In this document: piece by piece, positions 49,922-62,245 of the stretch
Layout: each line of letters starts with the position of its first letter
Position numbering within the stretch: the first letter of the stretch is position 1
Origin: Rhodamnia argentea
Taxonomy: Eukaryota > Streptophyta > Magnoliopsida > Myrtales > Myrtaceae
Reading direction: 5' to 3'
NCBI RefSeq assembly: GCF_020921035.1
Contig: NC_063155.1
Coordinates: 29,505,294-29,569,293 of the forward strand
DNA length: 64,000 nucleotides
Made by a program: the position numbers and the translations under genes
The notes under the pieces: model-generated
What the model was told of the DNA's origin: nothing
Databases searched by the model: none
Seen by the model: the letters and a program-made list of their open reading frames with translations, nothing else

Positions 49922-50903
49922 TGCATGCTGAGGTAATGTCATAACGTATAAATTTCCTAGTTGCCAGGGAAAATCACAGTTACTTATTTTTCCCATCTGT
50001 AACATGTGAATCAATCATCTTTGTACAATTTCCACTTGAATGATGATCTTGGTTTGCCTTCTTCGAAATGCTGTGTTCCAAGTTTCTATAGACGTCCTGT
50101 TTCATTTTCCCACTCCCTTTTAGGTATAGAAGGTTCACTTTGGTGTCTGTTGTTTAAGTATTCACTTAGGTTGACCCTTTGGCTGTAACAAGAATCTAAT
50201 TGATCTCTTATTCTTTAGTGCAATTTCATAATAACTTCAAGTTTGTAGATATCTCCAGTTTCATCTCTGCCTGTATCAACTTTGACTAAGCATGATTTAC
50301 CGTAATTTTACGAAGAAGGAATCTTCATTACTTGCTTACTTTTGATCTTGCTTCTTTAATGTGATTTCTGCCTGCATTTTGGATTATCATGATATATCTT
50401 CTTGATATCGGATTGACCATTCTTTAAGATGCGGTATGAGTTTTGGACAATCATGATAGAGATGGGGTTGTGTAAAGCAATTCAAATTATCTGGCTGTCT
50501 CTAATGGGGACAAATCTCTGCACATTTGAAATAAAAATTTGTGGAACAAGGGATAATTGTATACACACCAAACAAACTTGGCATTGCATAAATAATTCAA
50601 CTTGAAGCTGGCAGTAGGAAAGAAATAAACACATGAATGTTATTACCTGGCCTAGAGGCCATAATTCAAAATGCTTCTTAAGTGCATTGTGATGTTCCCC
50701 AAAATCTCCTTAAATTTCTCTTGATTACCTTGTGCATTGCACATGGTTTGTCTCTGTCTCTTCACAGAGGTTACAAAACACACTTTTAAGAAGATTAGGT
50801 ACATGAAGGCCCAGAAAGTATTCTTCTATCAAAAGAGGCCATATTCCTTCATGGAGACATTTTGATATCATTTTTCTTCTTGTGAGACATCTCATATCTT
50901 AGA
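49922..50903. other. Convergent 3' ends of GNAT and kinase genes
   Basis: The two genes face each other here. The region should hold both 3' UTRs. No additional coding sequence is seen. Confidence 0.5.
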
Positions 50904-53900
50904 TCAAATGCGTTTGTTCACAGCAAGTCCCAAACCTTTCGAGTTAATGAAGGATATTAGGTGAAGTTCCTTTACACATTCCCCCATGGAGGGTCTCTCG
51001 CTACTCTCAGGTCGAACACAGCGTGATGCTAGGTTAGCATACATGGCTATGGATTCCAGCGTGTATGAATTTTGAGTGAGGTCTGGATCCATAATTTTGC
51101 GCAATTTTTTCCGGCTGTTCAGTAAATTCCTTACCTGCAACTCAAAGTAGATTTTCTTGTGTCTTATAGCTGTTCTAGGTTGCGAAGGAAATATTGAGTT
51201 CGGAGTTGAAATTTATGTACCTGAAGTACTAGATTCTGGTCATTTGGACCCTGATTTAAGTCCACTGCTCTTCGTCCTGTCAAGAGCTCAAGGAGCACCA
51301 CACCAAATGCGTACACATCGCTTTGCAGAGTGAGTTTTCCTGTCTATTGCCAAAAGCCACTTTAAGCCAACTGGGAACAAAAAGAAGGCGAATTATGCTA
51401 AATCTATTTGGGATTTTGCCCAAATTCAATTTGCAAAATTATGATTAAGAAATTGCCTGTTGTGGATTTGGTAGGCACTCATGCTAACTTTCCATTTTGG
51501 TAAATCACATGCCTGGTTTTTGCAACCTTAGATCCATAAAAAAACAATACAGCACAACAACGACTGGGTAACTTAGTTTGATTTCTATGTGACAGTGGAT
51601 TTGTTTTTTTTTTTTTAACTTTTCAGTTTCTCAAATATCGAGCGTATTAGTCCCCAAAAATTCTCTAAAAACTATCACAAACCCATCAGGGAAACCCTGG
51701 AAAGACTGAAAATTGCAGCTTAGAGTAACACATAAGCATATGTTCTAAGTGATGGGAAAAGAGTACCCCTTGGATGGGACAAAAAACAAGCTGAACAATC
51801 AAGTTTTATAATTTCAAAGCACAGACCTGAACAGTCAATCTCCTCCTAGATGATTGATTTCACTTCAATTGAAGTGCACCAGAATTGGAGAAAAATGGAA
51901 GTGAAAAATGTCTAAGTTGAGTAGTTTGTGTTCATTTCAAGAGGCACTTTAAGGGAGTCTGATGGTCTAAACTGAGTTGTGCACCGTGCAAATTTTGAAA
52001 CCGCTAAGTGATGAAGTTTGCAGGCAGTTTCTTTTCTTTCCATTGTGTAGCTTTAAAAAACTCTTTTAAGTTCTAGAAAACCATTGATTTCTTATCTTCC
52101 TCTTTTGGAAAATCTCTCAAAACAAAACAACAATAGAGATTTTTCGTTGTTTCCCTTGCAAAGGTAAGGATGTCTATGACTGTTCTGGAAGTTTGAGTAT
52201 CTTATTTGCCTAGTGTGAATAGCATGTCTAAGACTGGTTATGGCCAATTCTACGGTTTCTTTGCCTAGTATGCTACCATGCCTAAGTCCGGTTGTGGCCA
52301 ACTCAGTAGTTTCAATCATTGTGCTGGCTGCACCTGGCATTAGCCTGACTGTAATGCTTTTTTTTTTTTTTTCTGTTTTTTGGGGGGTTTCGGGGGGGTG
52401 GTTTGCAATGGGGTTGTTGTTGAATTCACTTTGTGGAAAGTTTGGGAAGGACAACAGCACTTCTAACCTATTCTAATTCTTGAACAGACTCCCTGAGCTA
52501 CTTGTATTGCCATATATTGATGATCCAGATGACATATCCGGAAGTCATTTGGCTCAGAGACTAGATACATCTTCAAATGCTCTAGAAGAACTTTGTACTT
52601 TTTGAACTGATTTGGCACAGAGACTAGATATATCTAGAAACTATGAATGTCGACAGTAGCTTACCGATGTATACTCAGGATCGAAATAGCCGAAAGTACC
52701 AAGCATTCTGGCAGTCTCACACATTTCCTGGCCCTTGGGCATTAGCTTGGCGAGTCCAAAATCGGATATCTATATATCAAATAGCCTCTGAATAAGTTCT
52801 TTTGTGCCCTTAAAGCTGGCCATACTGAGGGTCAAAGCATTCTTATCTGGTTTACCTTTGCCTCGAAATCAGCCGTTAGAAGTACGTTGGTGGATTTGAA
52901 ATCTCTGTGGATAATTGGGATTCCCACAGCTGTACCTGAATGGAGATAGGCTAGCCCCTTTGCTGCTCCTATTGCTACTCTGAGCCTTGAAGGCCAATCC
53001 ATCTTTGAATCCCCAATTCCTAGCACAAGCGCACAGTGAATTCTTACTTATCAAAAGTCAGTTCACCGGGAATATATATATCCTGAGTGCCGAAAACTAA
53101 CCATTCAAATGATCTTGCAGGTTCCCATTTGGCAGATATTCATACACCAAGAACCTCTGCTTCCCATCGGCACAATAGCCGATTAACGACACCAGGTTGG
53201 GGTGATCGAGGCGGCTCAAGATATCAACTTCAACCCGGAACTCCTGTTCTCCATCAGCTTCTTTAAATGGTGGCAGCTCCATTTTCTTGATGGCAACTGC
53301 CTTCAAGTCCACATTAAATAGAAGATAATCATATAATGTGTTTCAACAAGAATTCAGGGGATTAAGTATGTCCTGAAGGAGATCTCTTTAACTAGAAAAG
53401 GGCTTGCGAGCGAGAGTCTGTGCAGGGAAGGGAAGCATTCATTTGTTATTTGCTTACAAATAATCGTAATCCATTACTTTCTTTAACCTGAATAGCTTAA
53501 TTCACATAACACGAGATGAGAATTGTTATCTTTTGTACTTTGCCTCAACAAGAAACCTAAAATTACGCTCTTTGCCTTGTACCTGTCCTGACCTGAGATT
53601 CCCCTTGTAAACTCTACCAAACCCTCCTTTCCCTACCAACTTGGCATCGTCAAAAGACGATGTCGCTTCTTCCATTTCTTTAAGAGTGAATACGGACGAG
53701 CCATTGCGCCTCTTTGAGGTTTGTAGAGATTGATCTTCGAGTTGCCAGAGCTTCACCGGCTTATAAGTCCCTGCATCCGTAACAGTGAGCAGCAAGATCG
53801 AAAGTCACCAAGAAGCCAATACATAGTGGTATCAAATTGATTCTGCTAAATATTGCGAAAGAAGAGACTCGTGCAGAAGTATTACAGGGGTCTGCCTGTT

Positions 53901-53955
53901 CCAGGGATTTGCTTCTCCGGCGCTTGTTCCAGGTTGAGACCAAACCGAACGGCAT
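50904..53955 (-). CDS. PBL28: Receptor-like cytoplasmic kinase, PBL28-like (7 exons, 359 aa)
   Basis: A Ser/Thr kinase of the RLCK class. Minus-strand exons are 53955-53886, 53770-53583, 53300-53102, 53019-52856, 52769-52665, 51343-51221 and 51134-50904; all phases agree. The start [17 protein letters not shown] is basic and lacks the Gly-2 myristoylation site common in PBL kinases. The Gly-rich loop GKGGFGRV is at residues 70-77, the ATP-binding Lys in VAIKK at 91, HRDFK at 190-194 and DFG at 210-212. The activation segment ends [12 protein letters not shown], and [23 protein letters not shown] follows. All catalytic residues are present, so the kinase should be active. The late exon [14 protein letters not shown] ends the domain. 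Intron 5 is long (1321 bp) and contains a 55-bp tandem duplication. It is close to Arabidopsis At1g24030; upstream receptors are unknown. Confidence 0.94.
52206..52315 (+). repeat. 55-bp tandem duplication in a kinase intron
   Basis: TTGCCTAGT starts two diverged copies, at 52206 and 52261, each continuing through a TGGCCAA stretch to a GTTTC end. It lies inside intron 5 of the kinase gene and is diverged enough to be old. Confidence 0.7.
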
Positions 53956-54989
53956 GACGGCTCCCTCTCAAGATGATCTAGTTCCGGGTTTCAAAGTTCA
54001 TGTTACACGAAACAGAATGCCGTTCGGGAGAGAGAAAGAGAGGAAGCTCCGTTATAAGAGAGGAACCGGGGAACCGAGGAAGAGCGATTGGGTCGACGTC
54101 ACAGAGCATCCGATGAAGAGAGAACTGAAGCATCAGTGCAGGGGGGATTGTCTCTGTAAAAAGCTCCAATGTCCCGCTTTTTGATGGGCAAGTGGAATAC
54201 GAATAATGGGTTGAGTGAGAATCATCGCCCGAGAGGGATACGTACGAAGCAAGTGAAGGTCGACGTCGTTTGGGCGGAGAATGCATTCACCATACCAGTC
54301 GACAGTAGCCTCCAACGACAGCCTTAAAAAATGCAGAGGAATTCAGAGGACGTACTTGAAGTAAAAGATAAAGTCGAAGGGAGTTGGTATTACGTGATCG
54401 CCTTGCATGAGTATTTTAAGTTTGGTCCTTGTTTCAAAAGTAAGCAAAAGAGATGAGATCTCTCCCTCCTCCTCGATTTGATTTTCCCTCATCTCTTTCC
54501 TTCGAGAAGGGATCAAGATGTGGCCGTTGAGAGGCCCTTTTCATCCGTTTGAATTGTAGAGCCAATTTTGACCCCAAAAAAAAAAAAATGGTAGAGCTAA
54601 TCATTGAATTTTAGCTAGAATTAACGTAGATATACTCGCGTTTTGTGCAGTTTATCATCCAAAGGTTAATTAAAATTATGAGAAGAAGTCTAATTGTTGA
54701 CGTTATCATTAGATGATTAAAAAACTTGTGTTCCTATAGAAAATTATTGAAGCGGCTTATAACTAGAAAGCATAAAATCGAATTCATAAAATGACCCATC
54801 ACATTTCGTGTTTTGTATACTAATAGCTTAGCACGAGTCATCAGCGCGTCGATAAGTGAATCGAGGACCAACTCCACTTTGAACCCACACGAGTCATGTA
54901 AACCACATCTAGAAATCCAGATATTTCTTCTACAAACACATGAAGTGGGAGGAGAAATTTAGCATTCCTAGTGACATCGAAAAAGGGGA

Positions 54990-55456
54990 GAATTAACAAC
55001 AAAAAAAGTCACCTATTGCAATTGTGCTAATTCAGTCTATTTGACCGGCTGCGTTGATGTGGCAATTTTTTAATAATATTTTAATTTTTCGAATTTTTAT
55101 TTTTCAATAATTTTTTTCTGTCTTTTTTTTTTTGGGGGTTTGGGCCGACAACCTCCTACCGGTCGAGGGCTGGCGGAGGTCTCTGGCCCCTGTGTGAGGC
55201 CTCGAGACTTCCGCCGGCCCAAACCCCAAAAAAAAAAAAAAGAAAAAGAAGATAGAAAAATTAGTTAAAAATAATTAAAAAGTTTGAAAATATTAAAATA
55301 TTATTGAAAATTTTCCATATCAAGACCGGTCATATGGATCGAAATGGAATAATTGCAAAAAGGTTTAGCGCTGAATTTGTAAAAAAAAAAGAAAATTTAG
55401 GATTGATTGATATAATTGTAATAAATTTAGGATTTTTTTATTTATAATTTTTCCAT
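54990..55456. mobile_element. Foldback MITE with near-complete hairpin
   Basis: Almost the whole 465 bp pairs with itself. The left inner arm ends GGGGGTTTGGGCCG (about 55132-55146) and the right inner arm begins CGGCCCAAACCCC (about 55216-55229). Outer arms share AAAATTTAGGATTG/TTCAGTC words. The loop is GC-rich, with CCGGTCGAGGGC and GAGGCCTCGAG. Confidence 0.7.
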
Positions 55457-57238
55457 TGAATAGTACAGGGGGTTAGCTGCAGGGCAAAGGGTTCACCAAC
55501 AAAGGGTCAATGAGCCAATCTCAGTGATGTTGGCTCAACAATTGTTGTGGATCTCGACAAGTCAGGAGCAACTAATTTAGACAACGACATTATCCGCACG
55601 AACACCAAGAAACATTAAACACAAGAACGAAAATAAGAAAGTGTTGTTTGGTCCGTCACGCTGACATTTGTGCTGAGGATTGTTGATGGATGGTGGTACG
55701 AGGTATGGTTAGGGATCAGAGGAATAGTGAGAAGGAGATGAAAAACAAAGAAGTTATTAAGCTTATAAATCAAGCCTTTAGGCAGGGAGAACCGGACCAT
55801 CCTCCGATCCGATTTTTGGTTAGCAACCGAAATGGCCAAGAACCAATCGAACCCGGCATTGATCCGGCTCAACCGATGTTCAATCCAGCGAAAAGCTCGG
55901 TCGAATCGGGTAACCAATTGACCTTGGCACTTGTTTATTGTAGGTAGAGTCTATCTGATGTATTTTGAATTATGGACGATGATTGGGAACGAATCTGTGT
56001 TTTCCGAGTTCGAAATTGGCATGAACATGAAAACCATCGCAGTCTCGGGGATTATGTTGAGGGAAGCTTCGCCATGGAAGAGGTCAAGGACATATCAGCT
56101 CCTGCTCACCTGAAAATACAATTTGGAGCATACTTCCGAGGGACAAATTGGTCAAACTGGGTGTATACTGGTTGGCCTTCTCAGAAACCTCGCGTGCTTT
56201 TGGAGCTTCATCATCATATCCTAAATATTTTCCGCTTCCTAAAGTTTCTTAATGTTTACATTTATAAAGTTTAGCTCACCGAATTATATGACTTGAGCCA
56301 TAAGAGCTAATCCCATGCGTATTGTATGTACATCGGGTTGCTCTGGGTCTGCTTCACCAAGGTGCTCTAGGTCCATCCTTACGGTTTTCTCTACTAGGGC
56401 CCACTCCCATTGCTCTAGCCATACGGGCTTGACGGCAGCAGACTCGTCATCGTGTGAATTGCGCATACCAAAGTAAAAGGACTCTCGAGACTTGTTTGCT
56501 TGTTTCTAAATATCTGAAAGCTTGGTACCCTTTCGAAGTCCTGAAGAGGAAGATGTCTTTTGGGTTAACGTATAGTGCGACTGTATATAGGGTCATATGA
56601 GATTTCCCTGTTCTCTCCCCCGATCGGGATATCCTCCGTTTCGCCTAAAAAAAAATTTGAATTATCAAAAAATTGGAACGTGAAGTGAAATCAAGTGAAA
56701 TTATACCCTTTTTATTTTGCAGGGTAGTCAACTTTATATTATCAATTGGAGAAGTCTATAGAATAATTAATGGTTGGGCTAATAAAATGAAGTATTTAGA
56801 CTTCATTCAGAAAAAAACCCAATTGGTCACATATTTATGATTACTACTACTTATATTACAGATTATAAAATCGTCTTCTCATACATTAAGAGAGTAATCT
56901 TAAACTTTTAATCAAGTGAGTAATGTGATAGATACATCGAATATTTGGCATTGGCAAAAGACTTGATACAGTCAACAAACCTTGCAAATAGCTTACAAAC
57001 TTTATAGCCTTTTCTACTGTACAATCACTTTAGATGAAAGTTTATTTTTTTTTGGCTTAATTTTCATATCGCTTTAGCTTAATTTATCATAAAATATAAG
57101 CTGGGGGGGGGGATAGCATATGAATTTTGGAAATTTCAAATTAAATGTGCACTATGGCTAAGTTTAAAAGGGTGAAATGAAATATGCGTAGAACCGTAAC
57201 AGTTGGAGATGTTGACAATCATCTAAACAGTAGAATTG
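55457..57238. other. Spacer, no recognised gene
   Basis: AT-rich, with a more balanced stretch at 55680-56500. The 100-codon frame at 55972-56274 is not recognised as any family and has no splice partners. Confidence 0.4.
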
Positions 57239-57256
57239 GCTCTGATACCAATTGAC
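57239..57256 (-). repeat. Possible copia-type primer-binding site
   Basis: On the minus strand TGGTATCAGAGCC follows a TGTCA end, the arrangement of a long terminal repeat end plus a primer-binding site complementary to initiator Met tRNA in copia elements. No gag or pol lies beyond it, so at most a remnant is present. Confidence 0.4.
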
Positions 57257-59580
57257 AAGATAGGAACGATTCCTGTGAAAGCAGGTTTATTTTCTTGTGG
57301 GGCAAGTTTTCTATACAACCATACCAGTCGAGTCTAGCAGAGATAATTTTCTGCTTGAGGACGTGATGACCTTCATGCTGTGTTTAACAGCGAAAAACCT
57401 ACTTCAGTACTTTGATCCGCACCAGGGTTGTTGTGATCGTGAAGCACATTGTTTCCAGCCTGCCATACAGAGTAAATGCAACCATTCCAAGCCAGCTTGA
57501 GGAGGATTGAGGAAGAACCGGGACCCTTGACTCGCTGCTGAAGCCATAGAATCTCAGGTTCCCAATCTCCAGGAGTTCTATTCTAATAATAGGACAATGA
57601 TGCGAAACCGTCTGCCAAAGCTGGGAAGAGAAACGACGGCCAAAGAACAGATTGTTTCTGGAATCATTGCATTGCCTACAGGGAAAGCAAACTAGATAAG
57701 TGGAAGGAGAAACCAACTCCCAATCCTGTCAAGAGCCAATTGAAAATTGCCATCCGAGGGATCAAAGCAAACTTGGGAACACAGTTGAGGACCCCTGTTC
57801 CTAACCAGATCCAAAGTTGGAGGAAATGATCAAAGCACCACTGGAAGACTCTGTGCAAACAACTCTTATCTTCTAAAGCAGAATGTGGTGTAAGTGAACC
57901 ACATATTGCCGGCTAGGATAGCAACAATAGCATAAGATCTAGCACTAGGGAAAGACCAATGAGAATCATATATTATGTCAGCAATCCTAGCAGAAATAGG
58001 CAATGCAGCATCATGTAATGCTCTGAGAGGGTAGACAACGAGAATGATCCAGCGGGGATGCCAATGATCAGTCCGCAGATAGGTGGACAGGCCATTGTCA
58101 ATCGGGTATCTCGTAAAAGGATTAATCAGAGAACTGCCTTTCGAAATCTTCTTCCAGGCGTGAGTACAATTGCTATTGGGAGAGGCAGACCAAATACTCC
58201 CCCTTGTCATAACTATAATCCAACCGATTCAAAGAGAACCAGATGTTAGCAGAAACCTCCCAACACACTTCACAATATAGGTAGTATTTCACAAATCAAA
58301 GCTTTCAAAACCCAAGTCGTCCCTCATGTTTAGGAGGAGAAATTTGGTCCCAACTGACCTTAGCACCAGAGCTTGCATCGCGCCTTCCCTTCCAAAAGAA
58401 AGATCGGCATTTTCGCTCAATGGTCTTCACAAATTTCATAGGAAGAATAACAATCTGGGACCAAAAAAGGGGCTAAGCTATGGGTCACAGCCTTAATCAA
58501 TTGAAGCCAGCCAGCGTATTTGAGTCTTCAGCAGGCCAACAAGAAAATCTAGCTGCGATATAATTGATGAGAAGTTTACTGTTCTTATCAGACAATCTTC
58601 CAGAAATAAGAGGAACACCAGAAAATCTTACAGGCTACTGGCCCCTTTTAAAGCCACAAATCTCCAAGATTTCATTGACTGGATCTTCATTAGAGCCAGA
58701 AGTGCAAACTGTGTCTTGTGAGGATTAACGTGCAATCCAGATACACTCCCGAGGAATTTGAAGGATATGGAGTATCTCATTCAAAGAACTAACATTCGCC
58801 TTTAAAAAATATTATTGAGTCATCCGCGAAACAAGGTGTGTTAATTAAACTCAAGAGCAGGATGGTTGATATTTCATCTTTCCACTTTGAGCTGCAGAGT
58901 TGAGAAGCCTAGATAAGGGCTTCCACAGCCAACACACACCCTCTTTCCCTGCAAAGAATCCCCTCCAAGGAGCCTTTGATGCTTAGGAAGAAAGAAGGCG
59001 ATCTTATACAGTTTGTAATCCAGCTCACAATCGTACCGGGCATGCCAATAGCTTTCACTAGTTCATCAGCTAATAAAATACTATTGCCAATGCATCTACC
59101 CCACACATATGCGGATTGAGAAACGATGACGATTGAAGGTAGTATTTTGCTAAGTCCATTATCAAAACCTTAGCGAGGCATTATAGGTGATAGTACAGCA
59201 TGAGATGGGCCTAAACTCAGCCATCTTAGAGGCAGTGACACTCCTAGGCTCAAGAGAAATAGCTGTAGCATTGATCTTCTCAAGGAGCTTCGAAGATAAG
59301 AAGAAATCAGGAATAGCAGCACAAATTTCATCACCAGCCACTCTCCTAGCTGAGGTAAAGGAAAGAGGTAGAAAATCGATTAGGACCTAAAGCATTATCA
59401 CCATTCAGCGACAATAAAACTTCCTTAATTTCCTCATACGGAACAGGCTAATTAAGAGGAGGTTGAAGCTCAGCTGGTAACTTATACCGCAAGATGCCTT
59501 CCGAAGACAAAACAGCAATATCAATACAACCAGCACCACCAGAAGTTCCGAGAAGAGTCTGATAATGTCAGAAGCAGTGT
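57255..59580 (-). mobile_element. Decayed L1-type LINE with reverse transcriptase remnants
   Basis: Read on the minus strand, short in-frame pieces give plant L1 ORF2 landmarks in the right order. These are YEEIKEVLLSLNGDNALGPN, INATAISLEPRS with MAEFRPISCC, GRCIGNSILLADELV, the RT active-site box as FADDSIIFF, then the post-RT segment (LGFESFDLWNTTYIVKC) and a zf-RVT-like end. Many stops and frameshifts interrupt the frame, so it is inactive and old. The 5' half with the endonuclease is not visible. Confidence 0.8.
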
Positions 59581-62163
59581 TGTTATGGCCCTCAATCTTG
59601 TAACATCTTCAGAATTTGAAACTCTAAATTAAAGTATGCTTTGAATTTGTGAACTCGAGAGATTCATGAGGGAAACTTGAATTTTGATCACCAAGCTGGA
59701 CCCAGTTGACTCCGGATTTTTGTCAAAGGAAAGAGTTCTCGAGATTGACTAGAATAGGAAGTCGAGATACTCGAACTCAATCCAGCTCAACTCGACTACA
59801 ATCAATTTATAAAAGAACACGACCTCGAGGACTTGAAAAGGTCAAATGGTATATCATGTGATTTTGAGGATTTCTGTGTCTAACTGTCAAAATATCTCTG
59901 AGAAAATAGTAGAAGCTTGATGATTAGGCTAGCAAGCTTGTCGAGCTAAATATTGGCAGGCTCGAAATTATCGAGCCGAACCCTATCTACTTGCAAGTAA
60001 GCTTGACTCGGTTTCATTTGTATGTGGAACCTGTTGAACTGATAATTTCCAGGTTCTACGGCGGTTCCAGGTTTTGAAAATGTGGAGGGGTAAGTTCCAG
60101 GATGGCCGTAGATTTCTTGCACGATAATGGTTATGTCCACAACAACATTCGCCGATGATGAAGCCATTTTCGTATTGTTCGAGTGTATAATACGCGTCCA
60201 TGTCAGCCTGGTTTTACTAGAAATGCAGTATATGCTCGAGAAGATTTATGTACATGTATTTAATTAGGACGGCGCGTCATTTAGTCGATACAGCTAAACG
60301 GGTATACCATTCAAGATCCTCCGTTGCAAAACAGGTTGGACAACGGTCGGGATACTAAGTGGGTCCATGTCCCTATAAGATTTGACGGTTAAGATTTGTC
60401 TCGCATGCACTCAGCCGACGGAATCGCACGCCACGTAATGGGTTCTGCCTCATGAACATTTAATAGTAGACGGGACAACCCAGCTGAATTTCGGTGACAT
60501 GGCGATTCTCGATTCAATCGGGTTGTCCCCATCTGATGCGACGATTAGAACCTGGTTAGCTACTTCATCGACGTCGTCATTTGCTGCCTTTGATACCGAA
60601 TGCGACCATCCACACAACCTATGTTGACCATTTCGAAGTTTGCTGATGAACACATTTCTTGACGATGATCGACTATTTAGGCGGATCCTGTGGAGTAGTC
60701 CGTCTTGGCTTGTGTTCGTCATTGAATCGTCGCTACGAGCCATTCGTCTAGGCCACTGGGCGATGGAAAGTGGTCACCTTTTGAGGGTCCATCTTCTGAA
60801 AGGTGTAATTACGACAGGCGGCAACGACAGCAACTGGTATTGATTGATCGTGGATGTAAATGCTCCTGACCGAATGCAGAACGGTGGTCCTACTGCCACG
60901 GAATTTTTTTGAAGAAGAATTAGTTTGATGAGTTCCAACCCACCATTCAGTAAGGAACGCTTTGTCACCGTTCCATTGGGATTCGAATTTGTAAAGGACC
61001 TGCTATCTGTTTGATGAAATTCCTGAACCATTTATTTTTAGCATGTCTTTCACAGACTCACGCTGTTTTTATACTCGAAGTAATTGTAACACTAGTAAAT
61101 TTATGGAGTTGACGAAAATAATTTCAAGAGAAATAGTCAAAATCTGCAAATCATTATGAAAATATAAGACTGTCCGTATTAATCAAATCAACGATGTTCA
61201 GACTAATTTCTTGAAAGGAATTTTTGTAATGAGTACAAATCTTATTGGTAATCTTTGTTAATTTACATATATTAAGTATAAATTTATTATCATAAAAAAG
61301 TCTGCAACTTTAACCAAAGAATGTCACTGAAAAAAAGAAGCTTGAACTAAATTATTGAACATTACATTATCAGACATAAACCTTTAGAGACATTCAGTAT
61401 AAATATACTTTATTGGTGCTCTTTTAAATAGAACTCAGTCATTAAATTTGTTAATATACTTGAATCCGAGGTAATTCTCCTACAACAGCGACGAACACAT
61501 GAACTTTTCTGAATTAAACGCAAAAGGAGAAGAAACAACAATTTGGGAAAGGTTGATAAATGTCATTAGATTGATTCTTCTACATTAAAGGTGTATTTTT
61601 TGTTTTTTCTCTTTGTTCAATCTTACTATTAGTAAGGTCCCAGTGAGGACTACCTTAGAATGAAATGGGATTAATTTACAGTATATCTACCTGCCTCACT
61701 TTGTCTTCAATACTGGGGGTTCAGCAGTGACTTCTCTACCTGTTTCTGCAGGTGGACATTTATTCCACCACCGCATTGGCACCGTCGACTCAACAGGTTC
61801 ACTAGGAAAGGATCACGAAAATTTCCACGACTTTAATGTACCCACCGTCCGTGGCACCGACACCATGCTTATTGGTGGAAGGAATGGCAATGTTTTGCTA
61901 AGCTTACGAGGCATGGACAATTTATCCCAGTCAATGATCTTGGTCCTGCTCAGGCAAAACAAAAGGCGAACTTGCTTGGCCCACTAGCTTTGAAAGTTGC
62001 TGTGAGAACACGCTTACCTTGCATTTTCTCGCAGACAAACGTTCGTATGATGGATGCGGGCATTGCAGGCTGGGGGCGTTGCAAATTTATGATATTGATG
62101 TGGGAGACAGATGAATGGCAGTTGGGCTAAGTTAAAGCCCTCATACATAGATCACACCAGTAG
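59581..62163. other. Spacer upstream of the MLP gene
   Basis: Contains CTCGA/TCGAG-rich repeat words (about 59760-60010), GGTTCCAGG words near 60040-60100 and AT-rich sequence. Two same-frame minus-strand open stretches (60774-61031 and 60450-60743) are separated by a stop and match nothing I recognise. Confidence 0.4.
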
Positions 62164-62173
62164 TATATATAAA
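62164..62173 (+). promoter_or_regulatory. TATA box of the MLP gene
   Basis: TATATATAAA lies 73 bp before the start codon, which leaves a short leader. The motif and spacing fit a plant core promoter. Confidence 0.65.
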
Positions 62174-62245
62174 CATCTTGGTAAGTCTCTCAAACAGCAA
62201 GTTTGCGTATTCCCACATATTCATCTCTCATTAGAACGTGAAAGA

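Noticed and set aside
55972..56274. 100-codon plus-strand open frame
   Set aside because: The composition is protein-like in places, but I recognise no family and find no neighbouring exons.
60450..61031. Two same-frame minus-strand open stretches as a broken gene
   Set aside because: They are separated by a stop, have no family features and could arise by chance.
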